Source: Rhodobiaceae bacterium
GTDB taxonomy: Bacteria > Pseudomonadota > Alphaproteobacteria > RS24
Reading direction: 5' to 3'
DNA: 46,467 bases
Assembly: GCA_002721725.1 (NCBI GenBank)
Contig: PBLK01000007.1
Span: 101,949-148,415, forward strand
Part shown: piece after piece, positions 35,526 to 46,108 of the stretch
Layout: each line of letters starts with the position of its first letter
Position numbering within the stretch: the first letter of the stretch is position 1
Notes under the pieces: model-generated
Databases searched by the model: none
Seen by the model: the letters and a program-made list of their open reading frames with translations, nothing else
What the model was told of the DNA's origin: nothing
Program-made: the position numbers and the translations under genes

Positions 35526-35986
35526 TGAACGAAGTTCTGTTCTATCATCTGGAGCAACAGACACTGGAACAGGCTCTGCCGGTGTTGTTGGAAGCGACTG
35601 TTAAACGCGGCTGGAAAGCGGTCGTGCAGGTAGGATCGGCAGAGCGCCTTGCGGCATTGGACAGTCATTTATGGACGTATAGGGATGACGCATTTTTGCC
35701 GCATGCCGCCAAAGGCGACGCGCGCTTTGCCGAGCATGCTGACAGCCAGCCCATATGGCTGACGGATGAAGAAGAAACACCGAATTCTGCCCATGTTTTG
35801 TTTCTCGTCGATGGCGCGGAACGAGCTCCGATTGACGGCTTTGAGCGCACGGTTTTCATATTTGACGGGCGCGATGAGGAAAATGTGGCGCGCGCCCGCG
35901 CGCGCTGGAGCGAGTTGAAGGAATCAGGCCATGAGTTGACCTATTGGCAGCAATCAGCGGAAGGCAAATGGGAGCAAAAAGCGTAA
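35525..35986 (+). CDS. holC: DNA polymerase III subunit chi
   Basis: 153 residues. HolC family: N-terminal EVLFYHLEQQTLEQALPVLL, LWTYRDDAFLPHA and the QPIWLTDEEETPNSAHVLFLVDG stretch (the last split across 98-120). Links the clamp loader to single-stranded-DNA-binding protein. The ATG overlaps the pepA stop (TAATG), the usual pepA-holC arrangement. Confidence 0.92.
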   Translation: MNEVLFYHLEQQTLEQALPVLLEATVKRGWKAVVQVGSAERLAALDSHLWTYRDDAFLPHAAKGDARFAEHADSQPIWLTDEEETPNSAHVLFLVDGAERAPIDGFERTVFIFDGRDEENVARARARWSELKESGHELTYWQQSAEGKWEQKA

Positions 35987-35987
35987 C

Positions 35988-36016
35988 TTGCCAATACGGA
36001 AAAGCCCGCCTATAAG
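35988..36016 (+). promoter_or_regulatory. Probable ndk promoter
   Basis: TTGCCA at 35988-35993, exactly 17 bases, TATAAG at 36011-36016; predicted start near 36023, about 27 bases before the ndk ATG. The best sigma70-type match seen in the window. Confidence 0.65.
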
Positions 36017-36049
36017 ACCCTCAAATGAACCAGAGTTGAGGAACTTCCA

Positions 36050-36472
36050 ATGGCCATTGAACGCACTTTTTCAATCATCAAACCGGATGCCACCAAGCGC
36101 AATCTGACTGGCAAAATCATTGACCGCTTTGAGAGCAATGGTCTGCGCGTCATCGCTTCCAAGCGTATTCATATGACGCGCGAACAGGCCGGTGGCTTCT
36201 ATGCCGTGCATAAAGAGCGTCCTTTCTATAATGACCTTGTTGATTTTATGGTCTCAGGCCCAGTGGTTGTGCAGGTTTTGGAAGGCGAAAACGCCATTGC
36301 CAAAAACCGCGAAATTATGGGTGCAACCAATCCGGCAGAAGCCGATGAGGGCACCATTCGCAAAGATTTTGCCGAGAGCATTGATGCCAATTCCGTACAC
36401 GGCTCTGACGCACCTGAAACGGCAGCGGAAGAAATCAAGTTCTTCTTCACGGATGACGAATTGGTCGGCTAA
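36050..36472 (+). CDS. ndk: Nucleoside diphosphate kinase
   Basis: 140 residues, full length. [21 protein letters not shown] is the family N-terminus (split: residues 1-20), and the phosphohistidine is H117 in NSVHGSD. Equilibrates NTP and NDP pools, completing GTP formation after gmk. It has its own promoter upstream and terminator downstream, so it is likely monocistronic. GAGG lies about 8 bases before the ATG. Confidence 0.98.
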   Translation: MAIERTFSIIKPDATKRNLTGKIIDRFESNGLRVIASKRIHMTREQAGGFYAVHKERPFYNDLVDFMVSGPVVVQVLEGENAIAKNREIMGATNPAEADEGTIRKDFAESIDANSVHGSDAPETAAEEIKFFFTDDELVG

Positions 36473-36493
36473 TTCCCGACCCGGCTTAATACG

Positions 36494-36531
36494 AAATGGC
36501 GGGGCTGCTAGGTAGTGCCCGCCATTTTTTT
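36494..36531 (+). terminator. Terminator after ndk, overlapping the purN 3' end
   Basis: AAATGGCGGG, a 14-base loop, CCCGCCATTT (perfect 10-base stem), then TTTT on the plus strand. The right arm and loop encode the last codons and stop of purN on the minus strand. Because the stem has A/T at its base it may also work, less well, for purN transcripts. Confidence 0.88.
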
Positions 36532-37101
36532 GAGCACCATATCCAGCGCCTCGGGGTAGGCGATGTGCTCTTGTTCGATAACGCGGTCGGCCAGCGTGTC
36601 GGGCGTGTCGCCGTCCAGCACCTGCACTGATTTTTGCACGATAATCGGCCCGGCATCCATTTCAGGGCGCATATAATGAACAGTGCAGCCATGCATTTTA
36701 TCGCCCGCTTCCAGCGCCCTCTTATGGGTGTGTAACCCCTGATATTTGGGCAAGAGTGACGGGTGAATGTTAAGCAAGCGGTCGGGCCAGCCATTGACGA
36801 AACCTTCGGTCAGCAGGCGCATAAAACCGGCGCAGCAAATCAACTCAACATTAGCGGCGCGCAAGGTTCCATCGAGTTTGGCGTCAAATGCTTCGCGGCT
36901 GTCAAAGCTTTTGTGGTCTATTACCGTGCAAGCAATGCCCGCTGCCTCGCAAATTTCAATGCCACCGGCATCGGGACGATTGGTTACGGTCATCACCAAT
37001 TCAGCGGGCACATCGGCTTTTGCAATGTGGTGTGCCAATGCCTGCATATTGCTGCCGCGACCAGAAAATAGAATGGCTATTTTGACGGAGCTGCAGCTCA
37101 T
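36508..37101 (-). CDS. purN: Phosphoribosylglycinamide formyltransferase
   Basis: 197 residues. Third step of purine synthesis using 10-formyl-THF. [13 protein letters not shown] near the N-terminus, catalytic N111 and H113 in NIHPSLLP, and D149 in MDAGPII. It overlaps purM by 4 bases, the standard purM-purN pair. Confidence 0.96.
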   Translation of the reverse strand: MSCSSVKIAILFSGRGSNMQALAHHIAKADVPAELVMTVTNRPDAGGIEICEAAGIACTVIDHKSFDSREAFDAKLDGTLRAANVELICCAGFMRLLTEGFVNGWPDRLLNIHPSLLPKYQGLHTHKRALEAGDKMHGCTVHYMRPEMDAGPIIVQKSVQVLDGDTPDTLADRVIEQEHIAYPEALDMVLKKMAGTT

Positions 37102-38174
37102 CCGCTTGTGGATCCGCTAAAAGTGACGGGCTCGCCGTCGCGTGGTACCAAAGTGCCGATGGGAATGACCGTCTCATTGGCGGCGGCCAGCATGGCCATC
37201 ACATCGGCCAAGCCGTCCGGCGAAACAATCAGCGCCATGCCGATACCGCAATTAAAGGTGCGAAGCATTTCAGCATCCTCAATATTGCCAACGCTTTGCA
37301 GCCATTTGAAAATTTCAGGCATATTCCACGCCGACAGGTCGATATGCGCTGATATATTATCGGGAAGCACGCGCGGCAGGTTTTCTTGAAAGCCGCCGCC
37401 GGTTATGTGCACCAGCCCTTTAATCGGGGCATTGGCGCGCAAGGCTTGTAGCACGGAACGCACATAAATACGTGTTGGGGTCAGCAAATCTTCGGCCACT
37501 GATTTATGGGCATGGGCCGGGCTTGGCGCGTCCCATGTCAGGCCTTCGGCTTCAACCAATTTGCGCACCAGTGAAAAGCCGTTGGAATGAAGCCCGTTGG
37601 AGCTCAGGCCTAGAATGACATCGCCTGCAACCATATCATTGCGCGGCAAGATTTTCCGTCGCTCAGCGGCGCCGACAGAAAAACCGGCAAGATCATAATC
37701 ACCGGCGGCATACATGCCCGGCATTTCTGCCGTTTCACCACCAATGAGGGCACAATTGGCTTGCCGACAGCCTTCGGCAATACCGGCAATCACATCGGTG
37801 GCGGCATCGACATCCAACTTTCCGGAGGCAAAATAATCGAGGAAGAAAAGTGGTTCTGCGCCCTGCACAATCAAATCATTGACGCACATGGCAACAAGGT
37901 CGATACCGACAGTATCGTGAATTCCGCTCTCAATGGCGACTTTCAATTTGGTGCCAACACCATCATTAGCGGCAACCAAAACCGGATCGTCGAACTTGCA
38001 GGCGGCGAGGTCGAACAATCCGCCAAAACCGCCGAGGTCGCTATCAGCGCCAACGCGGGCTGTCGACTTGGCTAGCGGTGCAATGCGCTCAACCAGCGTG
38101 TTACCGGCCTCAATATCAACGCCGGCGTCAGCATAGGTGGCAGGAGGTTTGTTGTGGCCTAATGTGTCGCCCAT
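37098..38174 (-). CDS. purM: Phosphoribosylformylglycinamidine cyclo-ligase (AIR synthetase)
   Basis: 358 residues from ATG 38174; the frame continues upstream but the family N-terminus ([13 protein letters not shown]) begins just after this ATG, and the upstream part is antisense to the next gene. [34 protein letters not shown] and [10 protein letters not shown] are diagnostic. ATP-dependent ring closure to AIR, the fifth step of purine synthesis. The ribosome binding site is weak. Confidence 0.96.
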   Translation of the reverse strand: MGDTLGHNKPPATYADAGVDIEAGNTLVERIAPLAKSTARVGADSDLGGFGGLFDLAACKFDDPVLVAANDGVGTKLKVAIESGIHDTVGIDLVAMCVNDLIVQGAEPLFFLDYFASGKLDVDAATDVIAGIAEGCRQANCALIGGETAEMPGMYAAGDYDLAGFSVGAAERRKILPRNDMVAGDVILGLSSNGLHSNGFSLVRKLVEAEGLTWDAPSPAHAHKSVAEDLLTPTRIYVRSVLQALRANAPIKGLVHITGGGFQENLPRVLPDNISAHIDLSAWNMPEIFKWLQSVGNIEDAEMLRTFNCGIGMALIVSPDGLADVMAMLAAANETVIPIGTLVPRDGEPVTFSGSTSG

Positions 38175-38252
38175 AGAATCGTTTCTGTGTATTTGACCGA
38201 GTGCCATAAAATAGCCTGCATCGGGTCTAAAGTAACCACTTAAATCAGCATT

Positions 38253-38271
38253 GCGGGGAAGATGTCCCCGC
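38253..38271. promoter_or_regulatory. Perfect palindrome between purM and the DUF2066 gene
   Basis: GCGGGGA-AGATG-TCCCCGC: 7-base arms, 5-base spacer, 14 bases before the DUF2066-gene ATG in the 111-base divergent gap. It could be an operator for either gene or a 5' UTR hairpin hiding the weak ribosome binding site on the plus strand. Confidence 0.5.
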
Positions 38272-38285
38272 GTTAGGTTGCGCGC

Positions 38286-39350
38286 ATGAAATTTATTCGG
38301 CTTATTTTTACCTTGGGCTTGTTTTTGTCGTCGCCCGTTGTGGCGGGAAACGTTTTCCAGGTTGACCGCATCAAGGTTGATGTGTCGGCGACATCGACGA
38401 CTTTGGCCCGCTCGACCGCTTTGCAGCAAGGGCAAGAGCGGGCATTGGCCATCGCCATGAGGCGTTTGGCGAAGCAAGAAGAATGGGACAAGCTGCCCGA
38501 TATCCGAACGCTTGATATTGAAAATATGGTCGAAGTGCTGCGCATTAGCGACGAGAAAACCGGCCCGACACGTTATTTGGCGACCTTGTCGATTCAATTC
38601 AAAGCCGCTCCGCTTCGCGATTTATTGCGCAGCTATGGCGTGGCAGTGACTGAGGTGCAGAGCAAACCGGCTTTGCTTTTGCCAGTGCTGGAGGATCTGC
38701 AAGGTCTGCAGGCTTGGGGCGAGCATTGGTGGCAAATAGGCTGGCGTAATTATGATATCGAAAATAATCCGGCGCCGCTTTTACTGCCTTTGGGTGACCT
38801 TGACGATTCATTGATTGCCAATGCTGAAGACATTCTAATTGGTGACCCGGCCAAATTACAGATGCTGAATGATCGCTATGGGACGCAGACCATTATTGTG
38901 GCTCATGCTCTGGCCGATGTGGAAGGTCAACTTGGCGTGACAGCCTATATTTTCGGTGAAGAGGACAGTGACGTTATTGTCCGCACCTATCGCACGGGCG
39001 AATTGCATGAAGATATGGGCAAGGTGGCGATTGATGAAATAGCTTCTGCGCTGGCCGAGCGTTGGAAGCAAGTCGCCGCCGTGGCGTCTGACGAAAAGCA
39101 AACTTTGCGCGTGCGCGCCGATTATCCTAGCCTGCGGGAATGGACCCGCCTCCTGTCGCGGCTAAATGAGGCCAAATTAGTGCGCGATTTAACGATTGTT
39201 GAATTGGCAAAAAGCTATGCTTATATCGACCTCGCCTATGTTGGTTCAGTGACCCAACTTGGCGGCAATCTCGGGCAACGCGGTCTGGTATTGGCCGAAG
39301 GTGAGTTCGAGTGGACCGTAGTTGCGGAAGAAAGCTTAGTGGTGCCATGA
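38286..39350 (+). CDS. DUF2066 family exported protein
   Basis: 354 residues. Signal peptide 1-20 ([15 protein letters not shown], cleavage before GNVFQV). The [20 protein letters not shown] segment after the signal is typical of DUF2066, periplasmic proteins of unknown role found upstream of perM and hdaA. Its stop overlaps the perM start by 4 bases. Function unknown; the operon suggests an envelope role. Confidence 0.8.
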   Translation: MKFIRLIFTLGLFLSSPVVAGNVFQVDRIKVDVSATSTTLARSTALQQGQERALAIAMRRLAKQEEWDKLPDIRTLDIENMVEVLRISDEKTGPTRYLATLSIQFKAAPLRDLLRSYGVAVTEVQSKPALLLPVLEDLQGLQAWGEHWWQIGWRNYDIENNPAPLLLPLGDLDDSLIANAEDILIGDPAKLQMLNDRYGTQTIIVAHALADVEGQLGVTAYIFGEEDSDVIVRTYRTGELHEDMGKVAIDEIASALAERWKQVAAVASDEKQTLRVRADYPSLREWTRLLSRLNEAKLVRDLTIVELAKSYAYIDLAYVGSVTQLGGNLGQRGLVLAEGEFEWTVVAEESLVVP

Positions 39351-40384
39351 TACAAATTCGCCTCTCCCATTTATTGTCCATCACAGTCCTGTTCTTGGCG
39401 TTATATTTATTGACCGCTCTGTCCGACATTGCGCTGCCTTTTGTTTTGGGCTTTGCGCTGGCCTATTTTCTTGACCCGCTGGCCGATTGGCTAGAGGCCT
39501 TGGGCATGCGGCGCAGCCTTGCTACATTGACCATCACTTTTTTTGTTGGCTTTGCGTTACTGGCCATTTTGGCTTTCGGCCTGCCAGTTTTGGCGCAACA
39601 GATAGCGCTGATTATCGCCGCATTGCCGGGCTATATCAGCGATATTCAAGCCTGGATGCTAGAACGAAATTTGGCCGAAGGGCAAAGCGAATTGGTAAGC
39701 GGCATGGGCGACACGCTTTTGGCCGGATTGCAAAGCACCGCGTCGAGCATGCTGTTGAGCGGCATGTCCTTTATCAACCTTCTGGCATTGATTTTCATTA
39801 CGCCGATTGTCGCTATTTATATGCTTAATGATTGGGACCGCATGGTCTCGCGTGTTGACGAGATTTTGCCCGATGAGCAAGTCGAAGTGGTTCGTTACTT
39901 GGCGCAGCAAATTGATGAGACATTGAGTGGTTTTGCTCGCGGTCAAATTCTCGTCTGTCTGTCTCTCGGCATGGTTTATGCAATTGGTCTGTCGTTGGCT
40001 GGGCTTGAGGGCGGATTGATTATCGGCGTGTTTGCCGGCCTTATCAGCTTCATTCCATATGTCGGGGCGGCTTTTGGCATGGTGTTGGCAGGAGCGCTTG
40101 GTTTGGGCCAATTCGGCTTTGACTTGACGGCGCTGGGTTTGATTGTAGCGGTGTTTTTTGTCGGACAATTTTTTGAAGGCAATATTTTGACCCCGCGTCT
40201 GGTCGGCGACCGAGTGAAGCTGCATCCGGTTTGGATTATTTTTGCTTTGCTGGCTATGGGCTCGCTTTTCGGTTTTCTTGGGTTATTGCTGGCCGTGCCA
40301 TTGGCCGCCATTATTGGCGTTCTGGTGCGCTATGGGCTGACCCTTTACATGCGTGATTATGTCAACCGCTCCAAAGATGGCTGA
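39347..40384 (+). CDS. AI-2E/PerM family membrane transporter
   Basis: 345 residues from ATG 39347, which overlaps the DUF2066 stop (ATGA). Seven to eight membrane segments with a central soluble loop; the ALAYFLDPLADWLEALGMRR region near the N-terminus (residues ~43-62), FITPIVAIYMLNDWDRM and GLISFIPYVGAAFG are family marks, ending EGNILTPRLVGDRVKLHPVW (split over ~276-296). Members export diverse small molecules or ions; substrate unknown. Overlaps hdaA by 8 bases. Confidence 0.88.
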   Translation: MIQIRLSHLLSITVLFLALYLLTALSDIALPFVLGFALAYFLDPLADWLEALGMRRSLATLTITFFVGFALLAILAFGLPVLAQQIALIIAALPGYISDIQAWMLERNLAEGQSELVSGMGDTLLAGLQSTASSMLLSGMSFINLLALIFITPIVAIYMLNDWDRMVSRVDEILPDEQVEVVRYLAQQIDETLSGFARGQILVCLSLGMVYAIGLSLAGLEGGLIIGVFAGLISFIPYVGAAFGMVLAGALGLGQFGFDLTALGLIVAVFFVGQFFEGNILTPRLVGDRVKLHPVWIIFALLAMGSLFGFLGLLLAVPLAAIIGVLVRYGLTLYMRDYVNRSKDG

Positions 40385-41066
40385 ACAACTGGTTTTCGAT
40401 TTGCCGCAAAGGGCGGCTATGGGACGCGACGCGTTCCTTGTTTCCGACAGCAATCGTGAGGCGGTTGCTCTGATTGACGGCTTCTCAGACTGGCAGTTGC
40501 CGGTGCATTGGATATACGGCCCGGCTGGTTCGGGCAAAAGCCATTTGGCGGCGGTTCTTTCGAATCAGTGCGCGGCGCTGAACATTGACGCCGTTGAATT
40601 GCTGCAAGATGACATTGCCAGCGTGCTCGACGGTTCCGAGAAGCCTGATGCAATGATTGTCGACAGGCTCGACGAATTGCCGGTGGACTGCGAAGAGATG
40701 CTGTTTCACCTGCTCAATTTTTCCCGCCATGAAAATCTAAAAATTCTACTCTTGTCAGAAAAACCGGCGGCGCAACTGACAATAGACTTGCCCGATTTGG
40801 TGTCGCGGTTGAAAGCCGTTGCTGCCGTTGCATTGACCAGTCCTGACGATGCGTTGATGCGCGGCTTGATGGCCAAGTTGTTCAGCGACCGACAATTAAA
40901 AGTGGATGCGCGGGTGATCGATTATTTATTGCCACGCATGGTGCGCGACTATGCAGATATGGCCGCTTTGGTAGACAATATTGATCGGGAAGCGCTGGCA
41001 GAAAAACGTGCAATTACAGTTCCAATGGTTGCAGAAATTCTGGAAAGTCATATATCTGAAATATAA
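40377..41066 (+). CDS. hdaA: DnaA-related regulatory protein HdaA
   Basis: 229 residues from ATG 40377. A clamp-binding motif QLVFDLP sits at the extreme N-terminus (residues 4-10), then an AAA+ domain with Walker A GPAGSGKSHL (near 48-57) and Walker B AMIVDRLDEL, without the DNA-binding domain IV of DnaA. In alphaproteobacteria HdaA with the sliding clamp promotes ATP hydrolysis by DnaA and prevents over-initiation. Start overlaps perM. The perM-hdaA-ppk order is a class hallmark. Confidence 0.88.
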   Translation: MAEQLVFDLPQRAAMGRDAFLVSDSNREAVALIDGFSDWQLPVHWIYGPAGSGKSHLAAVLSNQCAALNIDAVELLQDDIASVLDGSEKPDAMIVDRLDELPVDCEEMLFHLLNFSRHENLKILLLSEKPAAQLTIDLPDLVSRLKAVAAVALTSPDDALMRGLMAKLFSDRQLKVDARVIDYLLPRMVRDYADMAALVDNIDREALAEKRAITVPMVAEILESHISEI

Positions 41067-41109
41067 AAAGTCTGAATTTTCGCGACAGCCGTCTCTCAAG
41101 GATTGGTGA

Positions 41110-43269
41110 ATGCCCAAAAAAAACAGTGTTTTCACAAAAAGAGAGAAAAGTGAACTGCCGGAGAGCCTGCTTGGCTTTTCGCGGGAAGAGCGTTTCATTA
41201 ATCGAGAAGTGTCATGGCTGGCTTTTAACGAGCGTGTGCTTGATGAGGCCACCAATGCCAAACATCCGGTAATGGAACGGCTGCGGTTTTTGTCAATTTC
41301 AGCCAGTAATCTCGATGAATTTTTCATGGTACGCGTGGCTGGACTAGTCGGTCAGACAAAAGCCGGTGTAGAGGTGGCAAGCCAAGACGGCCTGACACCA
41401 TCGCAACAGCTTAAAGCCATTTTGCAGCGTGCTGATGCGCTTATGAAGCGTCAGCAAACAGTCTGGGCCGACGTGCTGAAAGACTTGCGCAACAATAAAA
41501 TATTCGTGCGCGAAAGAGATGAATTGACGCCGACGCAAGTGGATTGGTTGGAAGATTATTTTCTCGACCAAGTTCTGCCTGTGCTGACGCCTTTGGCCAT
41601 TGATCCGGCGCATCCGTTTCCTTTCGTTCCTAATTTGGGGCTTGCATTGGCCTTGCAATTGGCGCGTCTCGAAGACGGCAATCGTATGAATGCCCTCTTG
41701 TTGATTCCGCAGCAATTGAACCGCTTCATCATCTTGCCTGACGAGGAGGGCGCTGACGGATTGAATTTTGTCCGCCTTGAAACTTTGATTTCGACCTTTG
41801 TCGAGCAAACTTTCCCCGGCTATGAAGTGCTAGGGCAGGGCATGTTCCGTATTATTCGCGACAGCGATATTGAGGTTGAAGAAGAAGCTGAAGATTTAGT
41901 GCAATTTTTTGAGAGCGCGCTGAAGCGTCGCCGCCGCGGTTCTGTTATTCGGCTTAAGCTTGACGCCAATATGCCTGACAGTCTGAAAACCCTGGTGCGG
42001 AAAGAATTGCAGGTTGATAAGCGCGGGGTTATCGCGGTTGAAGGGCTGGTCGGCTTGTCTCAAACAAATGAGCTTTATGCGCCGGGACCCTCTGAACAAA
42101 AATTTGCGCCTTTCACGGCGCGCTTTCCAGAGCGGATTCGTGAGCATGGCGGCGATTGTTTCTCGGCCATCGGTCAGAAAGATATTTTGGTTCATCATCC
42201 ATATGAAAGTTTTGATGTCGTCGTGCAGTTTTTACGCCAAGCGGCGGCCGACCCCAATGTTCTGGCAATTAAACAGACGCTTTACCGCACCACAGATAAC
42301 AGCCCGATTGTCGAGGCGCTGATTGAGGCGGCGGAAGCAGGTAAATCGGTTACCGCTTTGGTGGAGTTGAAGGCGCGTTTTGATGAGGCGGCAAATATTC
42401 GTTTGGCGCGCAATATGGAGCGCGCTGGAGTGCAAGTGGTGTTCGGCTTCATGCAGCTAAAAACCCACGCGAAAGTAAGTCTTGTGGTGCGCCGTGAGAC
42501 GGATGGACTGCGCACTTATGTGCATTTGGGCACCGGCAATTATCACCCGCAAAACGCTAAAATATACACCGACCTGTCGCTGTTTACGTGTAATAGCGAG
42601 ATTGCCTCCGATGCGTCCCAGGTTTTCAACTTTTTCACCGGCTATGCCGAACCGAGTAATCTGAAAAGACTGGCCATGTCGCCGCAAAATTTACGCGACA
42701 CGCTGATGGAAAATATTGCCGCCGAAGTGGCGCATGCCAAAGCCGGAAAACCGGCCGCCATTTGGGCCAAGATGAACTCGCTGGTTGACCCGTTTGTTAT
42801 TGATGCATTGTATGAAGCCTCGCATTCCGGTGTGCAGATTGATTTGATTGTGCGTGGCATATGCTGTTTGCGTGCAGGTGTTGAAGGTTTGTCAGAGAAC
42901 ATTCGCGTGAAAAGCATTGTCGGGCGGTTTCTCGAGCATTCGCGCATTGTGTGTTTCGGGAATGGTGCGGGTCTGCCATCAAGCCAGGCCAAAGTGTTTA
43001 TTTCGTCAGCCGACTGGATGCCGCGCAATCTCAATCGGCGGGTGGAAATTCTCACCCCAATACTGAATGAGACTGTGCATGAGCAAGTGCTGGGGCAGAT
43101 TATGATGACCAATCTTTCGGATAATGAACAAAGCTGGTGCATGCAGCCCGAGGGAAACTATTTGCGCGATGAAGCAGAAAAAGCGGAAGACGCGGTCAAT
43201 GCGCATGGCTATTTCATGACCAATCCCAGCCTGTCAGGGCGAGGCAAATCCTTGCAACAAGGCGAATGA
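41110..43269 (+). CDS. ppk: Polyphosphate kinase 1
   Basis: 719 residues (E. coli 688). Makes polyphosphate from [23 protein letters not shown] and FMVRVAGL mark the N-terminal domain; IKQTLYRTT and [10 protein letters not shown] precede the autophosphorylated His453 (LKTHAKVSL), and the second catalytic His is H610 ([11 protein letters not shown]). CaAGGA lies about 9 bases before the ATG. It overlaps ppx by 4 bases. Confidence 0.97.
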   Translation: MPKKNSVFTKREKSELPESLLGFSREERFINREVSWLAFNERVLDEATNAKHPVMERLRFLSISASNLDEFFMVRVAGLVGQTKAGVEVASQDGLTPSQQLKAILQRADALMKRQQTVWADVLKDLRNNKIFVRERDELTPTQVDWLEDYFLDQVLPVLTPLAIDPAHPFPFVPNLGLALALQLARLEDGNRMNALLLIPQQLNRFIILPDEEGADGLNFVRLETLISTFVEQTFPGYEVLGQGMFRIIRDSDIEVEEEAEDLVQFFESALKRRRRGSVIRLKLDANMPDSLKTLVRKELQVDKRGVIAVEGLVGLSQTNELYAPGPSEQKFAPFTARFPERIREHGGDCFSAIGQKDILVHHPYESFDVVVQFLRQAAADPNVLAIKQTLYRTTDNSPIVEALIEAAEAGKSVTALVELKARFDEAANIRLARNMERAGVQVVFGFMQLKTHAKVSLVVRRETDGLRTYVHLGTGNYHPQNAKIYTDLSLFTCNSEIASDASQVFNFFTGYAEPSNLKRLAMSPQNLRDTLMENIAAEVAHAKAGKPAAIWAKMNSLVDPFVIDALYEASHSGVQIDLIVRGICCLRAGVEGLSENIRVKSIVGRFLEHSRIVCFGNGAGLPSSQAKVFISSADWMPRNLNRRVEILTPILNETVHEQVLGQIMMTNLSDNEQSWCMQPEGNYLRDEAEKAEDAVNAHGYFMTNPSLSGRGKSLQQGE

Positions 43270-44840
43270 AGGGGCAATCTGAGGTCATGCAAGAAGTGAC
43301 CACTGAGCAGTTTGCACGCGCCCTCAATAAGCTGGGGCCATTGCCGCCAGATGCCCCGCATGGTGTGCTTGATATCGGTTCCAACTCGGTGCGCTTGGTC
43401 GGCTTTAGTGGTTCGGCGCGCACGCCTTTGCCGATTTACAATGAACGCGCTTTTGTACGGTTAGGAGAGTCCGTTTCTGCGACAGGACGCATTGAGGGCG
43501 ATTATTACGATTTGGCGCTCAATACGTTTCGTCGCTTTCGGCAAATTGCCGACCAACTCGGTATTGTAAATCTTGCCGCTTTTGCCACGGCGGCGGTGCG
43601 CGATGCCGAAAATCGCGAAAAATTCCTCGCTGATGCAGAAGAGGTTTTAGGCCATGAAATTCGCGTTTTAAGCGGCGAAGAAGAAGCTTATTTATCAGCA
43701 GATGGGGTGATGCTCGGCATACCCGGAGCTCAAGGCGTTGTGGCCGACCTCGGCGGCGGCAGTTTGGAATTGGCCTATGTATCTGACAATAAAACCGAAC
43801 AATGGGCCAGCTTGCCGTTGGGTGTATTGGCCTTGCAGCAGGCCAGCGGCGGTAAAATAAAGAAAATGGATAAAATTATCCATCAGTCGCTGGCTGATTT
43901 GCCGTGGCTGGAGCATGCGCGGGATAAACCGATTTATGTCGTCGGCGGCACGTGGCGCGCGCTGGCGAAATTGCATATGGAATATTCTGGCTATGGTTTG
44001 GAAGTGCTGCATCAATATGATGTGCGTCCGAAAGAAATTGCCGCGTTTTTCAAATTCATGGCGAAGGACGGACGACGCGCGCGGCGTATCATCTCGCATG
44101 CTTCCGGCAATCGCCGCGAAGCACTGCCAGCTGCTTCGTTGATTTTGCAAACTCTGATTGAGGTGGTCAAGCCATCGAGGCTTATCGTTTCGGCCAATGC
44201 GGTGCGCGAAGGCGTTTTGTATCAGGAATTGAAAAGCAAATATCGGGCGCTGGACCCACTGTTGATGGCGTGCGAGGAAATGGCCGCACGCATGTGCAAA
44301 GCCGAGCCATATAGCCATGAATTGGCCATGTGGACGCGGCAATTATATCGCCATGCCGGACCAAAAAACTTCACCCGCAATCAAATTGACCGCTTGCGCC
44401 AAGCGGGCTGCTTGATTTCCGACCTCGCTTGGGCCAGCCATCCAAGCTTCCGCGCGGCGGCGGTCAGTGATGCGGTTTTGACCGCGCCGTTTACCGGCAT
44501 TACCCATGCCGGACGGGTGTTTCTGGCGCGCGCTTTGTCTTATCGTCATGAATTGCGTAGCGATGCGGTCAATTATGGCAGTTTGAATTTGTCGGAAACC
44601 GACGACCGTATCGCCCGCGCATTGGGGTTGAGCTTGCGGCTCGCGCATTCGCTGTCGGCCTCATTACCCGGCGTTTTGCCGAAGACAAAGTTAAAGGTAG
44701 GCAAAAATAAATTGAAGCTGAATATCAGCCATGAATTAGCCGATTTAATTGCGCCGATTATCGAAAAACGTCTCGCCGTTTTGGCGGAAACACTGGGATT
44801 GGAGCCGAAAGTAAAATTGCTCGGTGCTGATGCGGATTAG
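43266..44840 (+). CDS. ppx: Exopolyphosphatase, long form
   Basis: 524 residues. Phosphate loops [11 protein letters not shown] (35-45) and DLGGGSLE (161-168), [12 protein letters not shown] and [12 protein letters not shown] with the catalytic Glu, then the C-terminal HD-like domain. Releases phosphate from polyphosphate ends, opposing Ppk. The ATG lies in the last codons of ppk (GAATGA), so the pair is translationally coupled. The stop overlaps convergent rnd by 4 bases. A second, shorter relative lies at 201. Confidence 0.94.
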   Translation: MKGQSEVMQEVTTEQFARALNKLGPLPPDAPHGVLDIGSNSVRLVGFSGSARTPLPIYNERAFVRLGESVSATGRIEGDYYDLALNTFRRFRQIADQLGIVNLAAFATAAVRDAENREKFLADAEEVLGHEIRVLSGEEEAYLSADGVMLGIPGAQGVVADLGGGSLELAYVSDNKTEQWASLPLGVLALQQASGGKIKKMDKIIHQSLADLPWLEHARDKPIYVVGGTWRALAKLHMEYSGYGLEVLHQYDVRPKEIAAFFKFMAKDGRRARRIISHASGNRREALPAASLILQTLIEVVKPSRLIVSANAVREGVLYQELKSKYRALDPLLMACEEMAARMCKAEPYSHELAMWTRQLYRHAGPKNFTRNQIDRLRQAGCLISDLAWASHPSFRAAAVSDAVLTAPFTGITHAGRVFLARALSYRHELRSDAVNYGSLNLSETDDRIARALGLSLRLAHSLSASLPGVLPKTKLKVGKNKLKLNISHELADLIAPIIEKRLAVLAETLGLEPKVKLLGADAD

Positions 44841-45988
44841 TCACGCTCAACTAATATTACGGCATCACCTTGCGAGGCGAGAGCCAATTTGCCGGCCTTC
44901 AGCGCTTCGGCATATTGCCCGAAAATCTCATATCTCCAGCCTTTCAAAGCTGCGACATCGGGTGTATCATCGCTGGCAATGCGTTCCAAATCGTTGACAT
45001 TGGCAATTAGCTTGGGCGCTACGCCGGTTTCTTCGCTGCGCTGCTTCAACAATACTTTCAACAAATCGACCAATGGGCCAATGCCCGGGCGATTAACTGC
45101 CGGTGCGGGCATATCGGGCAAATCGTCTTTTTCCATTTTGAGGCCGCGCGCCACTGCTTCTAAAAGCGGGTCGGCATAGCGTGAGCCTTCAAAGCCTTTC
45201 GGGACGGCCCGCAGGCGCGTCAGGGCGCGCTTGTCTTTTGGCCCTTGCAAGGCCAATTCACGCAATGCGTCATCTTTCAAAATGCGGTTGCGCGGCACAT
45301 TGCGGCTCTGCGCTTCGGTTTCGCGCCATGCGGCAACCTCTATCAGCACGCCGATAACATGCGGGCGGCGGTCTTGCATACGCAGCCTTTTCCAAGCGTT
45401 ATCTGGGCGTTGAGCATAAATTTCTGGGTCAGATAAGAATGCGGTCTCTTCATCGAGCCATGCACCGCGCCCATTTTCAACCAATTCATTTTCAAGAAAT
45501 TCAAAAGCACCGCGCAAGTGAGTGACATCGGCCAGCGCATAAGTCAGTTGATTGTCGCTCAGTGGACGCTGGCTCCAATCGGTAAATCGGCTGGCCTTGT
45601 CAATTTTGCCGCCGGTAGTTTTACGAATGAGCGTTTCATAACCTACAGCATCACCAAAACCGCACACCATAGCGGCAATTTGCGTGTCAAAAAGCGGTTT
45701 CGGAATGATCTGCGCTTGATGGAAAAAAATTTCAATATCTTGGCGACAGCCGTGCATGACTTTCAGCACATTTTCATTGGCCAGCAGCCTGTAAAACGGG
45801 GCCAAATCAATACCTTCGGCCAGAGGGTCAATCATCGCCTCAATTTCTTGCCCTGCCGTTTGGATGAGGCAAACCTGCGGCCAAAAGGTTTTTTCACGCA
45901 AAAACTCAGTATCGACGGTGATATAACGCTGCTTGGCTAGCTCGGCGCATAATTCAGAAAGCGCCTCATTTGTTGTTATCAATTCCAT
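44837..45988 (-). CDS. rnd: Ribonuclease D
   Basis: 383 residues. DEDDy 3'-5' exoribonuclease: D26 and E28 (TVDTEFLREKTFWP), Asp in VMHGCRQDIEI, and Y-x3-D in TYALADVTHL. An HRDC region follows (~205-290). Trims tRNA precursors and other structured RNAs. Convergent with ppx and divergent from aspS. Confidence 0.94.
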   Translation of the reverse strand: MELITTNEALSELCAELAKQRYITVDTEFLREKTFWPQVCLIQTAGQEIEAMIDPLAEGIDLAPFYRLLANENVLKVMHGCRQDIEIFFHQAQIIPKPLFDTQIAAMVCGFGDAVGYETLIRKTTGGKIDKASRFTDWSQRPLSDNQLTYALADVTHLRGAFEFLENELVENGRGAWLDEETAFLSDPEIYAQRPDNAWKRLRMQDRRPHVIGVLIEVAAWRETEAQSRNVPRNRILKDDALRELALQGPKDKRALTRLRAVPKGFEGSRYADPLLEAVARGLKMEKDDLPDMPAPAVNRPGIGPLVDLLKVLLKQRSEETGVAPKLIANVNDLERIASDDTPDVAALKGWRYEIFGQYAEALKAGKLALASQGDAVILVERD

Positions 45989-46036
45989 GCGCGTCTTATA
46001 CGCCAGCCGCTTGGCTTTGTCGCGTGGAAAGGTGTC

Positions 46037-46065
46037 TTGACAAATCGGCTGAAGCGTTGTGTTTA
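46037..46065 (+). promoter_or_regulatory. Candidate aspS promoter
   Basis: A perfect TTGACA at 46037-46042, 17-base spacer, then a poor TGTTTA at 46060-46065; 43 bases before the aspS ATG, in the 120-base rnd/aspS divergent gap. Only the -35 is convincing. Confidence 0.4.
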
Positions 46066-46108
46066 GGCGCAGGAATAGTCGATTTTGCGGTCAATAAGGA
46101 TATTCAAA

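Noticed and set aside
38175-38597. N-terminal extension of PurM of ~140 residues
   Set aside because: It is antisense to the DUF2066 gene and its signal peptide; the family N-terminus starts at 38174.
39659-40225. Long minus-strand open frame inside perM (similar ones at 3061-3705, 6019-6612, 13620-14249 and 43695-44342)
   Set aside because: These are antisense to well-supported genes, have no recognisable domains or ribosome binding sites, and arise from codon bias of the real gene.
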